Assembly (NCBI GenBank): GCA_964493955.1
Contig: CAZBPZ010000031.1
Coordinates: 1-18,386 of the forward strand
Direction of reading: 5' to 3'
DNA length: 18,386 nt
DNA from: CAZBPZ01 sp964493955
GTDB lineage: Bacteria; Chloroflexota; Dehalococcoidia; Dehalococcoidales; Fen-1064
A program made the translations under genes and the position numbers. Shown here one piece after another: positions 6,143 to 12,533 of this stretch (position 1 is its first letter; each line of letters starts with the position of its first letter). The notes under the pieces were generated by a model that was not told the DNA's origin, searched no databases, and saw only the letters and a program-made list of their open reading frames with translations.

Positions 6143-7851
6143 TGCCGCTGGAGCGTGAGAGGCTCATCGCCGTGGCACGGGCCGAGGAGCCAGCCGACCT
6201 GGTGCTGCGTAACGGCCGGGTCGTGAATGTCTTCAACGGCCGGGTGGAGACGGCCGACGTGGCCGTGGCTGGCGGTTACATTGCCGGGGTGGGCAGCTAC
6301 CACCAGGCCCGTGAGGTTATCGACCTGGAGGGGCGTTACCTGGCCCCCGGCTTTATCAACGGTCACACCCACCTGGAAAGCTCCATGCTGGACGTGGGCC
6401 AGTATGCACGGGCGGTGGTGCCGCACGGTACCACCGCCATCGTCACCGACCTCCACGAGATTGCCAACGTGGCCGGTATCGGCGGCATGAGGTATGTGCT
6501 GGACCGGGCCCGCCGCCTGCCGCTGGACATCTTCCTGATGGCCCCGTCCTGCGTGCCGGCAACTCACCTGGAGACGGCCGGGGCGCAGCTCGGGCCGGAA
6601 GAGGTGGGCCGGGTGCTGCGCTGGCGGGAGTGCATCGGGCTGGGAGAGGTCATGAACTACCCCGGTGTCCTTGCCCGTGACCCGGCCCTGATGGCCAAAC
6701 TCCAGCGCGCTGCTGGTATGGTGATAGACGGTCATGCCCCGGGCCTGGCCGGCAGAGACCTTAACGCTTACCTGGCGGCCGGGGTGCGCTCTGACCACGA
6801 GTCGGTCCGGCTCGAGGAGGCCCGGCAGAAGCTGGCCCGCGGTATGCGTGTCATGATACGCGAGGGCTCCTCGGAGAAGAACCTGGAGGAGCTGCTGCCG
6901 CTGGTGGACGACCGGACCTGCCGGCGCTGTCTCCTGGTGGTGGATGACCGCAGTGCCGTTGATTTGCTGCGGGACGGTGATGTCGATGCCGTGGTGCGCA
7001 AGGCCGTCCGGCTGGGGCTGGAACCGGTGCGGGCCATCCAGATGGCCACCCTCAATGCGGCCGAGCACTTCCGCCTGTACGACGTTGGGGCGGTGGCCCC
7101 CGGTTACCGGGCCAACCTGGTGGTGCTTGAGAGCCTGGACGAGGTCAGGGTGGGCCGCGTCTTCTACCGGGGCAGGCTGGTGGCCGAAGACGGCGGTGCG
7201 CTTTTCGGGGCCGGCCGGGGTGGGGGTAAGAGGCTGGCCGGTACGGTCAATCTGGCACCGCTGTCGGTAGACTCGTTCGTGCTGCGCGCTTCCGTTGAAA
7301 CGGTGCCGGTCATCGGGGTGGTGCCCGGCCAGATTGTGACCCGCCGGCTATCGGAGCGCCCCAGGGTTGCCGGTGGCCGGGTCGTGGCCGACGTTGAGCG
7401 TGACATCCTGAAGCTGGCCGTGGTGGAGCGGCATAACGCCAGCGGCAACGTGGGCCTGGGGCTGGTCAGGGGGTTCGGGCTGAGGCGGGGGGCGTTGGCC
7501 TCCTCGGTTGCCCATGACTCGCACAACATCGTGGTGGTCGGCACCGGCGATGCGGACATGCTGGCCGCGGTGCGGGAAGTGCAGCGCCGGCAGGGCGGGC
7601 TGGTGGTGGTTGATGGTGCCCGTGTGGTGGCGGCCCTGGCGCTGCCGGTGGCGGGGCTACTTTCTGATGCCCCATTACCCGAGGTAGTGGCGGCGCTGGA
7701 AGCGGTGGAGAGGGCCGCCGCCGGACTCGGCTGCTGCCTGGAGGCACCCTTTGCCACCCTGTCGTTCCTGGCGTTGCCGGTTATCCCGGAGCTGCGGTTG
7801 ACAGACCTCGGCCTGGTGGACGTAACCGCCTTTCGCCTCATCGAGTTTTAG
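6142..7851 (+). CDS. ade: Adenine deaminase
   Basis: A 569-aa amidohydrolase of normal adenine deaminase length (COG1001 type). Metal-site and signature residues include PGFINGHTHLESS (H75, H77, E80), TDLHEIANV (H105), GLGEVMNYPGVL (E169), DGHAPGL (H198) and RSDHESV (D218-H219). The C-terminal third contains the family's second domain, including NASGNVGLGLVRGFGLRRGA and SVAHDSHNIVVVG. It hydrolyses adenine to hypoxanthine and ammonia. The gene overlaps hpt by one base, so adenine is deaminated and the product immediately salvaged to IMP. A strong terminator follows 28 nt after the stop. Confidence 0.96.
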   Translation: MPLERERLIAVARAEEPADLVLRNGRVVNVFNGRVETADVAVAGGYIAGVGSYHQAREVIDLEGRYLAPGFINGHTHLESSMLDVGQYARAVVPHGTTAIVTDLHEIANVAGIGGMRYVLDRARRLPLDIFLMAPSCVPATHLETAGAQLGPEEVGRVLRWRECIGLGEVMNYPGVLARDPALMAKLQRAAGMVIDGHAPGLAGRDLNAYLAAGVRSDHESVRLEEARQKLARGMRVMIREGSSEKNLEELLPLVDDRTCRRCLLVVDDRSAVDLLRDGDVDAVVRKAVRLGLEPVRAIQMATLNAAEHFRLYDVGAVAPGYRANLVVLESLDEVRVGRVFYRGRLVAEDGGALFGAGRGGGKRLAGTVNLAPLSVDSFVLRASVETVPVIGVVPGQIVTRRLSERPRVAGGRVVADVERDILKLAVVERHNASGNVGLGLVRGFGLRRGALASSVAHDSHNIVVVGTGDADMLAAVREVQRRQGGLVVVDGARVVAALALPVAGLLSDAPLPEVVAALEAVERAAAGLGCCLEAPFATLSFLALPVIPELRLTDLGLVDVTAFRLIEF

Positions 7852-7878
7852 ATGTAAGGCGGGGTATCCGTAGTAAGG

Positions 7879-7914
7879 ACAGGCCGGAGCGGAATACGCT
7901 CCGGCCTGTTTTTT
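7879..7914 (+). terminator. Strong intrinsic terminator after adenine deaminase
   Basis: A 12-bp perfect stem, CAGGCCGGAGCG (7880-7891) and CGCTCCGGCCTG (7897-7908), with loop GGAAT/A and a run of six T. It ends the hpt-ade operon, which converges on the SDR genes. The minus-strand side has no T tract, so it acts mainly in the plus direction. Confidence 0.95.
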
Positions 7915-7932
7915 CGGTGGTGCTGGGTGGGG

Positions 7933-8871
7933 CTACTGCTTGGGGGGCTGGGGTGGGGCCGGGTTGGTCAGGCCGACCAGTAGGGAGCCTGGCAGGATAA
8001 CATCAAGCTCGTCCAGTGTCCAGCGCCTGTCCTTGTAGATGAACTTGACGGGCGTTGGGTCCTGGTAGAGCGAGATGGTACCGCCGGCTACCCCGAAGGT
8101 CTTGCCGTTGACATTGGCGGCGGCGTCCGAGGCCAGGAAGACCACCATGGGGGCAATGTCGTCCGGGTCACGGATGACGGTGGCCGCCTGCTGCGGGCTG
8201 GCGCTGCCGCCGGAGATGCCTTTCTGCGCCCGGAGCTCACGGGCCCGCATGACCTCGTCTGACATCGTCATGCGGGTGGCCGCCCCCGGGGCAATGGCAT
8301 TACAGGTGACGCCGTAGCGCCCCATGTCACGGGCCACCACCCGGGTAAAACCGGCGATGCCAGCCTTGGCAGCACCGTAGTTGGCCTGGCCGGGATTGCC
8401 AATCAGCCCCGAGGTGGAGCTCATGTTGATGATGCGGCCGCTGCGCTGCTGCCGGAAGATAACACAGGCCGGGCGGGTGCAGTTGTAGACCCCGTAGAGG
8501 TGCACCTTGATAACGGCGTCCCACTCCTCCGGCGTCATGTTGAAAATCATCCGGTCGCGCAGGATTCCGGCATTGTTGACTAGAATGTCGAGCCGGCCGA
8601 AGGCATCGAGGGCGGACTGGATGATTTTCTCACCGCCCTCAACGGTGGCCACGGAATCATAGCTGGCTACGGCCTCGCCCCCGGCCTTCTTGATTTCGGC
8701 CACTACCTCGTCGGCCGGGCTGGTCGAGGCACCTGTCCCGTTAACCGCCGCGCCCAGGTCATTGACCACCACCTTGGCGCCCTCGGCTGCCATGAGGATG
8801 GCAATCCCCCGGCCGATACCGCGCCCGGCACCGGTCACGATGGCAACCTTGCCCTTGAGCCTCTCTCCCAT
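7933..8871 (-). CDS. Short-chain dehydrogenase, 3-hydroxyacyl-CoA dehydrogenase-like (copy 2)
   Basis: A 312-aa classical SDR: nucleotide-binding TGAGRGIG at residues 13-20, NNAG at 99-102, the catalytic serine in SSTSG near 151-155, and Y165-x3-K169. Acidic VVNDLG after the second strand suggests NAD(H) rather than NADP(H). The sequence resembles the dehydrogenase domain of peroxisomal multifunctional enzyme 2 and bacterial relatives acting on 3-hydroxyacyl-CoAs. A C-terminal extension of about 50 residues, ending in PAPPQPPKQ, lies beyond the core. It follows its paralogue by 31 nt and is closely similar to it over its length, apart from one-residue and ASPQQA-region indels. GAGGT lies 8 nt before the start. 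The true substrate is not determined by sequence. Confidence 0.9.
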   Translation of the reverse strand: MGERLKGKVAIVTGAGRGIGRGIAILMAAEGAKVVVNDLGAAVNGTGASTSPADEVVAEIKKAGGEAVASYDSVATVEGGEKIIQSALDAFGRLDILVNNAGILRDRMIFNMTPEEWDAVIKVHLYGVYNCTRPACVIFRQQRSGRIINMSSTSGLIGNPGQANYGAAKAGIAGFTRVVARDMGRYGVTCNAIAPGAATRMTMSDEVMRARELRAQKGISGGSASPQQAATVIRDPDDIAPMVVFLASDAAANVNGKTFGVAGGTISLYQDPTPVKFIYKDRRWTLDELDVILPGSLLVGLTNPAPPQPPKQ

Positions 8872-8902
8872 ATTTGTTACCTCGCTGCGGACTCTGCCCT
8901 CG

Positions 8903-9820
8903 CTATTGCTGTTTCGGTGGCTCAGGCGGTGAAGGGTTCACCAGCCCGGCCGCCAGCGTCATCGGCATGATGTCAAACAGCTCGTCCACGGTGAAGCCGC
9001 CCTTCTTAAGTATCATGCGCTCCTGGACTGGCTCGGAGAAGAGGGCAATGCGGCCGGTCTGGACGAAGAAGGTGCGCCCGTTGACATTGGCCGAGGCATC
9101 GGAAGCAAGCCAGACAATCAGCGGGGCGATGTCTTCGGGCCTGAACTGTGCCCACATGCGCATGAACTCTTCACCGCGCCCGGCACGCTCGGCCGCCCGC
9201 TTCATGTCCTCGCTCATGGTCATGCGGGTGCCGGCATTGGGGCGGATGGCGTTGACAGTTACTCCGTACCGGCCCATCTCCAGCGCCAGGGTGCGGGTGA
9301 AGCCGACGATGCCCTCTTTGGCGGCGGCGTAGTTTGACTGCCCGCGGTTGCCCAGGCCCGAGGTGGACGATGTGTTAATGATACGGCCGCTGCGTTGCTG
9401 CCGGAAGACGACACAGGCCGGGCGGGATACGTTGAAGTGGCCGTAGAGGTGCACCTTGATAACGGCGTCCCACTCCTCCGGGCTCATGTTGAAGACCATG
9501 CGGTCGCGCAGGATACCGGCGTTGTTAACGACGATGTCCAGCCGCCCGAAGGTGTCGAGGGCGGTCTTGACGATGTTCTCGCCGCCCTCCACCGTGGCCA
9601 CGGAATCAAAGTTTGGCACGGCCTCTCCGCCGGCCGCCTTGATTTCGTCCACTACTTTCTGGGCCGGCGTGGCGGAGCTGCCCGTGCCGTTGACGGCGCC
9701 ACCGACGTCGTTGACAACTACCTTGGCACCCTCGGCCGCCAGGGCCAGTGCCTCGCCGCGGCCAATGCCACCCCCGGCCCCGGTAACAATTGCCACCTTC
9801 CCCTTGAGTCTGTCACCCAT
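8903..9820 (-). CDS. Short-chain dehydrogenase, 3-hydroxyacyl-CoA dehydrogenase-like (copy 1)
   Basis: A 305-aa paralogue of the following SDR, first in the operon. TGAGGGIG is at residues 13-20, NNAG at 99-102, the catalytic serine in SSTSG and Y164-x3-K168 are intact, so both copies should be active. The C-terminal extension includes RTFFVQTGRIALFSEP and ends PSPPEPPKQQ. An excellent ribosome-binding site, AGGAGGT, lies 7 nt before the ATG. The gene is read from a consensus promoter about 330 nt upstream, giving an unusually long leader. Likely role: NAD-dependent oxidation or reduction of a hydroxyacyl-CoA or related alcohol. Differences from copy 2 around the substrate region (after residue 195) suggest distinct substrates. 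Confidence 0.9.
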   Translation of the reverse strand: MGDRLKGKVAIVTGAGGGIGRGEALALAAEGAKVVVNDVGGAVNGTGSSATPAQKVVDEIKAAGGEAVPNFDSVATVEGGENIVKTALDTFGRLDIVVNNAGILRDRMVFNMSPEEWDAVIKVHLYGHFNVSRPACVVFRQQRSGRIINTSSTSGLGNRGQSNYAAAKEGIVGFTRTLALEMGRYGVTVNAIRPNAGTRMTMSEDMKRAAERAGRGEEFMRMWAQFRPEDIAPLIVWLASDASANVNGRTFFVQTGRIALFSEPVQERMILKKGGFTVDELFDIMPMTLAAGLVNPSPPEPPKQQ

Positions 9821-10142
9821 TTTGAAACCTCCTGTTTTCGTTGTCAGTCTCTGCTTTCAGACCGCCGGAGGTCTTCCGGCGGGCATCTGCCCAATTCCTC
9901 TACCCTGCCCGGTGGTGGTGGCCGCGGTCCGCGGCGGACCTGGATGGAAGGGCTGGTCTGGTCTCCCGGCTTACCGCCGGGTCTGGCCGGACACGGGGGA
10001 AGCACCTGGCGCCACCGCAGGAATAAAACTCATCCGGCGCCCCGGTGCTCGCCGGCACCTTCGGCGCACCTGCCACTCCACCCCACCCGATGAGCCGAAC
10101 AACTCCCTCGGGGAGCACGTGCCTCCCTCCGCTCTGATGACA
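9821..10142 (-). ncRNA. Long structured 5' leader of the SDR operon, class unknown
   Basis: About 320 nt separate the predicted start point (near 10142) from the ATG at 9820, and no convincing coding frame fills it. On the minus strand several hairpins can be drawn: CTCCC/GGGAG; a two-part stem GCGCC (10067-10063) with GGCGC (10041-10037) enclosing GGTGC/GCACC; CCCGGC/GCCGGG (9981-9965); GGTCC/GGACC (9940-9926); and CCGCCGGA/TCCGGCGG (9882-9862) just before the ribosome-binding site. I could not match it to a riboswitch, T-box or housekeeping RNA. In GC-rich DNA some hairpins arise by chance, so a regulatory role is only a suggestion. Confidence 0.4.
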
Positions 10143-10148
10143 ACCGCC

Positions 10149-10178
10149 ATTCTAGCGCCCACCGGGACTGGCTGTCAA
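10149..10178 (-). promoter_or_regulatory. Consensus promoter of the SDR operon
   Basis: On the minus strand: TTGACA (10173-10178), an 18-nt spacer and TAGAAT (10149-10154). The perfect -35 and good -10 predict a start near 10142. It is back-to-back with the promoter of the YuiD-like gene. Confidence 0.8.
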
Positions 10179-10189
10179 ACCTGCCCGCC

Positions 10190-10222
10190 GTGACGCCGCC
10201 GCCGGGCTGCAGTATAATGCAG
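10190..10222 (+). promoter_or_regulatory. Promoter of the YuiD-like gene, with inverted repeat
   Basis: GTGACG (10190-10195), a 17-nt spacer and a perfect TATAAT (10213-10218). The -10 lies inside an inverted repeat, CTGCA (10207-10211) and TGCAG (10218-10222). The start point near 10225 rules out initiation codons upstream of it. Confidence 0.7.
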
Positions 10223-10273
10223 GGGTGCTGCCGGGCGGGTGGCCCGGCGGCAGGGGCAGGTTGTTTTCAGGCC

Positions 10274-10726
10274 GTGCTGAGTGACTTGATTTCCAATAAG
10301 GCGCTGGTTGTCCCGGTCTGTGCCTGGGCACTGGCCCAGTTGCTGAAGGGCCTGCTGGATGTTGCCCGTGAGCGGCGGTTCGGGCTGGACATGTTTGTTT
10401 CCAGCGGCGGCATGCCCAGTTCCCACTCGGCCATGGTGAGCTGCCTGGCAACGGTGGTAGCGCTGACCAGCGGCGTGGGCTCGGTGGCTTTTGCGGTCAG
10501 CGTGGTGCTGGCCATGATAGTCATGTACGACGCTGCCGGGGTGCGCCGCGCCGTGAGTAACCAGGCTGTTATCCTGAACCGGCTTGTCCGTGAGCTGAGG
10601 CTGCGCCGGCCGCGCGGCGAGGTGGAGCGTGACCTGCGTGAGCTCATTGGCCATACCCCTTTTCAGGTTATCGCCGGGGCGGCTATTGGTGTCACCATGG
10701 CCTGGCTGTGGATATTCCTGTCCTGA
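10274..10726 (+). CDS. Divergent PAP2 family membrane protein (YuiD-like)
   Basis: A 150-aa protein beginning VLSDLISNKALVVPVCAWALAQ (GTG start), with a cytoplasmic stretch carrying GLDMFVSSGGMPSSHSAMVSCLATVVAL and then two closely spaced membrane segments around VAFAVSVVLAMIVMYDAAGVRRAV, ending GHTPFQVIAGAAIGVTMAWLWI. The MPSSH and GHTP motifs mark the divergent PAP2 (DUF212) family, related to acid phosphatase/lipid phosphatases; the physiological substrate is unknown. The frame remains open to 10190, but that start lies within the promoter; GTG at 10274 matches the family N-terminus and usual length (about 155). No strong ribosome-binding site precedes it, so the exact start is less certain. 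Confidence 0.85.
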   Translation: MLSDLISNKALVVPVCAWALAQLLKGLLDVARERRFGLDMFVSSGGMPSSHSAMVSCLATVVALTSGVGSVAFAVSVVLAMIVMYDAAGVRRAVSNQAVILNRLVRELRLRRPRGEVERDLRELIGHTPFQVIAGAAIGVTMAWLWIFLS

Positions 10727-10879
10727 GGGTGCCCCCGGGAGCTTCCTGACCACCGTGCCGGCCGTACACCGCGGGGCATGGGACATCCCCATCGTGATTG
10801 CGTGATTAGATAGTAGTCAACTCCCGGGCACCGTGCCGGCCGTACACCGCGGGGTACCGGCCTGACCGGGGGTACGGGC
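10727..10879. other. Convergent spacer between YuiD-like gene and coiled-coil gene
   Basis: This non-coding stretch separates two convergent transcription units. It holds the 26-bp direct repeat, a GGGG(C)ATG-GGA-CATCCCC hairpin (10773-10790) and, at its right edge, a GGGGTA/TACCCC hairpin (10869-10886) that overlaps the stop of the coiled-coil gene. None has a T run, so no classical terminator is visible. Confidence 0.6.
10751..10854. repeat. 26-bp perfect direct repeat, 78-bp period
   Basis: The same 26 bases, beginning CACCGTGCCGG and ending ACACCGCGGGG, occur at 10751-10776 and 10829-10854. Sequence between and beyond the copies is unrelated, although CCCGGG occurs close to both. It lies between convergent genes and near an assembly gap, so a dispersed genomic repeat is possible. 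Confidence 0.85.
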
Positions 10880-11203
10880 TTACCCCGTGGCCTGGNNNNN
10901 NNNNNNNNNNNNNNNNNNNNNNNNNNNNNNNNNNNNNNNNNNNNNNNNNNNNNNNNNNNNNNNNNNNNNNNNNNNNNNNNNNNNNNNNNNNNNNNCCGTG
11001 GCCTGGCCCAGCCGTGCCTTTATCTGGCGCCGCCACCGCTCAATCTCGGTCAGGCGGCTTTCGAGCCAGGCGGCCTTGGCGCGTTCCGCCCCGCTGAGTT
11101 CAGGCTCTTGTCTCTTCAGCTGGGCCAGCTCGGCGGTGAGGCGCTGGTATTCCTCTTCCAGCCGGGCCAGCCTTTCCCGCTGGCGCTCTTCCCTCGGGTC
11201 CAT
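10880..11203 (-). CDS. Small coiled-coil protein, interrupted by the assembly gap
   Basis: It starts at 11203 (MDPREERQRERLARLEEEYQ) with AGGGGG 6 nt upstream and continues as a charged, heptad-like helix to IKARLGQAT, where the N tract begins. After the gap the same frame resumes as QATG and stops (TAA at 10880-10882). Because QAT appears on both sides and the flanking 11-mers are identical, the natural protein is probably 70 aa, ending GQATG. Composition is rich in E, R, L, A and Q, without cysteine or a membrane segment. It lies 27 nt after the sbcD stop in the same operon. I do not recognise a family; a coiled-coil partner of the nuclease is one possibility. Confidence 0.65.
   Translation of the reverse strand: MDPREERQRERLARLEEEYQRLTAELAQLKRQEPELSGAERAKAAWLESRLTEIERWRRQIKARLGQATXXXXXXXXXXXXXXXXXXXXXXXXXXXXXXXXXXQATG
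10896..10995. other. Assembly gap of exactly 100 N
   Basis: One hundred N, the usual placeholder for an unknown gap size. The 11 bases before it (10885-10895) and the 11 after it (10996-11006) are the same, CCGTGGCCTGG, so the two contig ends probably overlap and no sequence may be missing. Confidence 0.95.
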
Positions 11204-11230
11204 TGTAGCCCCCTGCAATGCGTGCCTCTC

Positions 11231-12508
11231 CTAGACCGGTTGGCGGCTGTTACCCGGCCCGGCCTCGGGGGGGTCCGCGGTCTCCTCCCCGCGTATCAGG
11301 CGTTCCCCGTGCTCCAGCAGCACGCGGGCGCGCTCGGTCGGTACATTCCTGGTCTCCAGCCAGGCGCGAAGGGCCTCGATAGGGGTGATGCCTTCGGCGG
11401 TGCGGTCCCCGAGGCGGAGGCGCGTCTCACGGTGAATGTCCCGGGCGATGTTGAGAGAGTATGCCCCGCTCAGGGCGTCACGGATGGTGCTGTCGTTGAC
11501 CTGTCCTTCCAGGGCTGCCGGCAGGGTGATGTGCAGGCGTACCACGGCGTCCCTGGCGGCGTCAAGCTGCGGCCGGATGGCGGCCAGCACGGTCTCGGTC
11601 GGGGCCGGGTCTTCGGCCTTGAGGGTGACCTCCAGTGTCAGGAAACGCCGTGCCGCCACCGGGCAGAACCGGTAAGAAACGCGCCGTTTTTCTCCTTCGC
11701 CCGGCTCGATGTCCACCACGTAGAAACCTTTTTCATCCCCTTCTTCCCCGAAGTCGAGCCGTTCCAGGCTGCCAGCATAGACGACGGGCGGGTCTTCGGA
11801 CAGGACCTGCTGCCGGTGGACGTGCCCCAGCGCTACATAGTCGAATGCCGGGTTGGCAATGTTGCTGAGGAGCAGGGCATGCTCGTGCCCCAGTGTCATG
11901 CCGTGCTCCGAGCCCACCCTGGCGCCGCTCACCCAGACATGGGCGGCCAGTATGGCTGGCAGGGAGGGGTCCAGCCGCTCGGTACAGGTACTGATGATAC
12001 CGGTGAGGATGGCCTGTACCTGCTGGTCTATCTGCTCCAGGTCAAGCTGGCGCGTCTCCTCGCGTGCCAGCAGGGCACTGCGGCGTGGCCAGGGCAGGGC
12101 TACCACCTGGACTTCTCCTGCGGGCGTGGCAATGCGGTACACGTCCGGGCGGCTGCCCACGTAGACATTGGGGATGTCCAGGGTGGCATAGATTTCCAGC
12201 GAGGTGGCACGTCCGGCCGCATTGGGCAGGTCGTGGTTGCCCACCAGCAGGAAGACGGGAACCCCGGCCGAGGCGAGGCGGTGGATGCGGCGGGCAAACT
12301 CGCGCTGCTGGGTCTGGGTGGGCTCGCGGCTCCTGTAGGCGTCGCCGCAGAAGACAACCAGGTCGGCCCCGTTCTCCAGCGCGAAGTCCACCAGCTCGTC
12401 GAAGGTGGCCAGGAAATCGAGCAGGCGGGTGGAGAGGCCGGTGGCCGGGTCAGGGCGCCCGTAGCTCTCTACGCCGAGGTGCAGGTCAGCAAAGTGGACT
12501 ATTTTCAC
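11231..12508 (-). CDS. SbcD/YhaO-like metallophosphoesterase nuclease
   Basis: A 425-aa calcineurin-like phosphoesterase starting VKIVHFADLHLG (GTG). Active-site motifs: D8-x-H10, GD at 55-56 (CGDAYRSREPTQTQQREFARR), GNHD at 90-93, H190, and GHVH at 228-231. The dimetal site is complete. The C-terminal part resembles the capping region of SbcD/Mre11-type DNA repair exonucleases. GTG 12508 is preceded by GGAGG about 10 nt upstream and immediately precedes the conserved first strand; a frame extension to 12706 overlaps glyQS and is not used. No SbcC ATPase is adjacent; a 70-aa coiled-coil protein follows instead. The expected role is DNA end processing, but without SbcC in view the exact function is unsure. 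Confidence 0.88.
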   Translation of the reverse strand: MKIVHFADLHLGVESYGRPDPATGLSTRLLDFLATFDELVDFALENGADLVVFCGDAYRSREPTQTQQREFARRIHRLASAGVPVFLLVGNHDLPNAAGRATSLEIYATLDIPNVYVGSRPDVYRIATPAGEVQVVALPWPRRSALLAREETRQLDLEQIDQQVQAILTGIISTCTERLDPSLPAILAAHVWVSGARVGSEHGMTLGHEHALLLSNIANPAFDYVALGHVHRQQVLSEDPPVVYAGSLERLDFGEEGDEKGFYVVDIEPGEGEKRRVSYRFCPVAARRFLTLEVTLKAEDPAPTETVLAAIRPQLDAARDAVVRLHITLPAALEGQVNDSTIRDALSGAYSLNIARDIHRETRLRLGDRTAEGITPIEALRAWLETRNVPTERARVLLEHGERLIRGEETADPPEAGPGNSRQPV

Positions 12509-12533
12509 CGGCAGCCTGCCTCCAGCGGTGCCG

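Noticed and set aside
8492..9481. The 41-bp identical blocks as a mobile-element repeat
   Set aside because: They lie at the same position within two paralogous coding sequences, so duplication explains them.
9862..9882. 8-bp hairpin CCGCCGGA/TCCGGCGG as an intrinsic terminator
   Set aside because: There is no T run on either side. It is retained only as part of the SDR leader.
9910..9935. T-box-like GGTGG...CCGCGG on the plus strand
   Set aside because: It does not match the conserved T-box core, there is no stem I or specifier domain upstream, and the downstream plus-strand gene is far away with its own promoter.
9900..10118. A 72-codon open frame on the minus strand in the SDR leader
   Set aside because: The translation looks like random GC-rich sequence and its start lacks a convincing ribosome-binding site.
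10190..10273. Longer N-terminus for the YuiD-like protein
   Set aside because: It would begin in the -35 element, upstream of the predicted transcription start, and adds a segment absent from the family.
10880..11203. A long coiled-coil protein extending through the N tract
   Set aside because: The identical 11-mers at both gap edges indicate an assembly artefact; the likely product is 70 aa.
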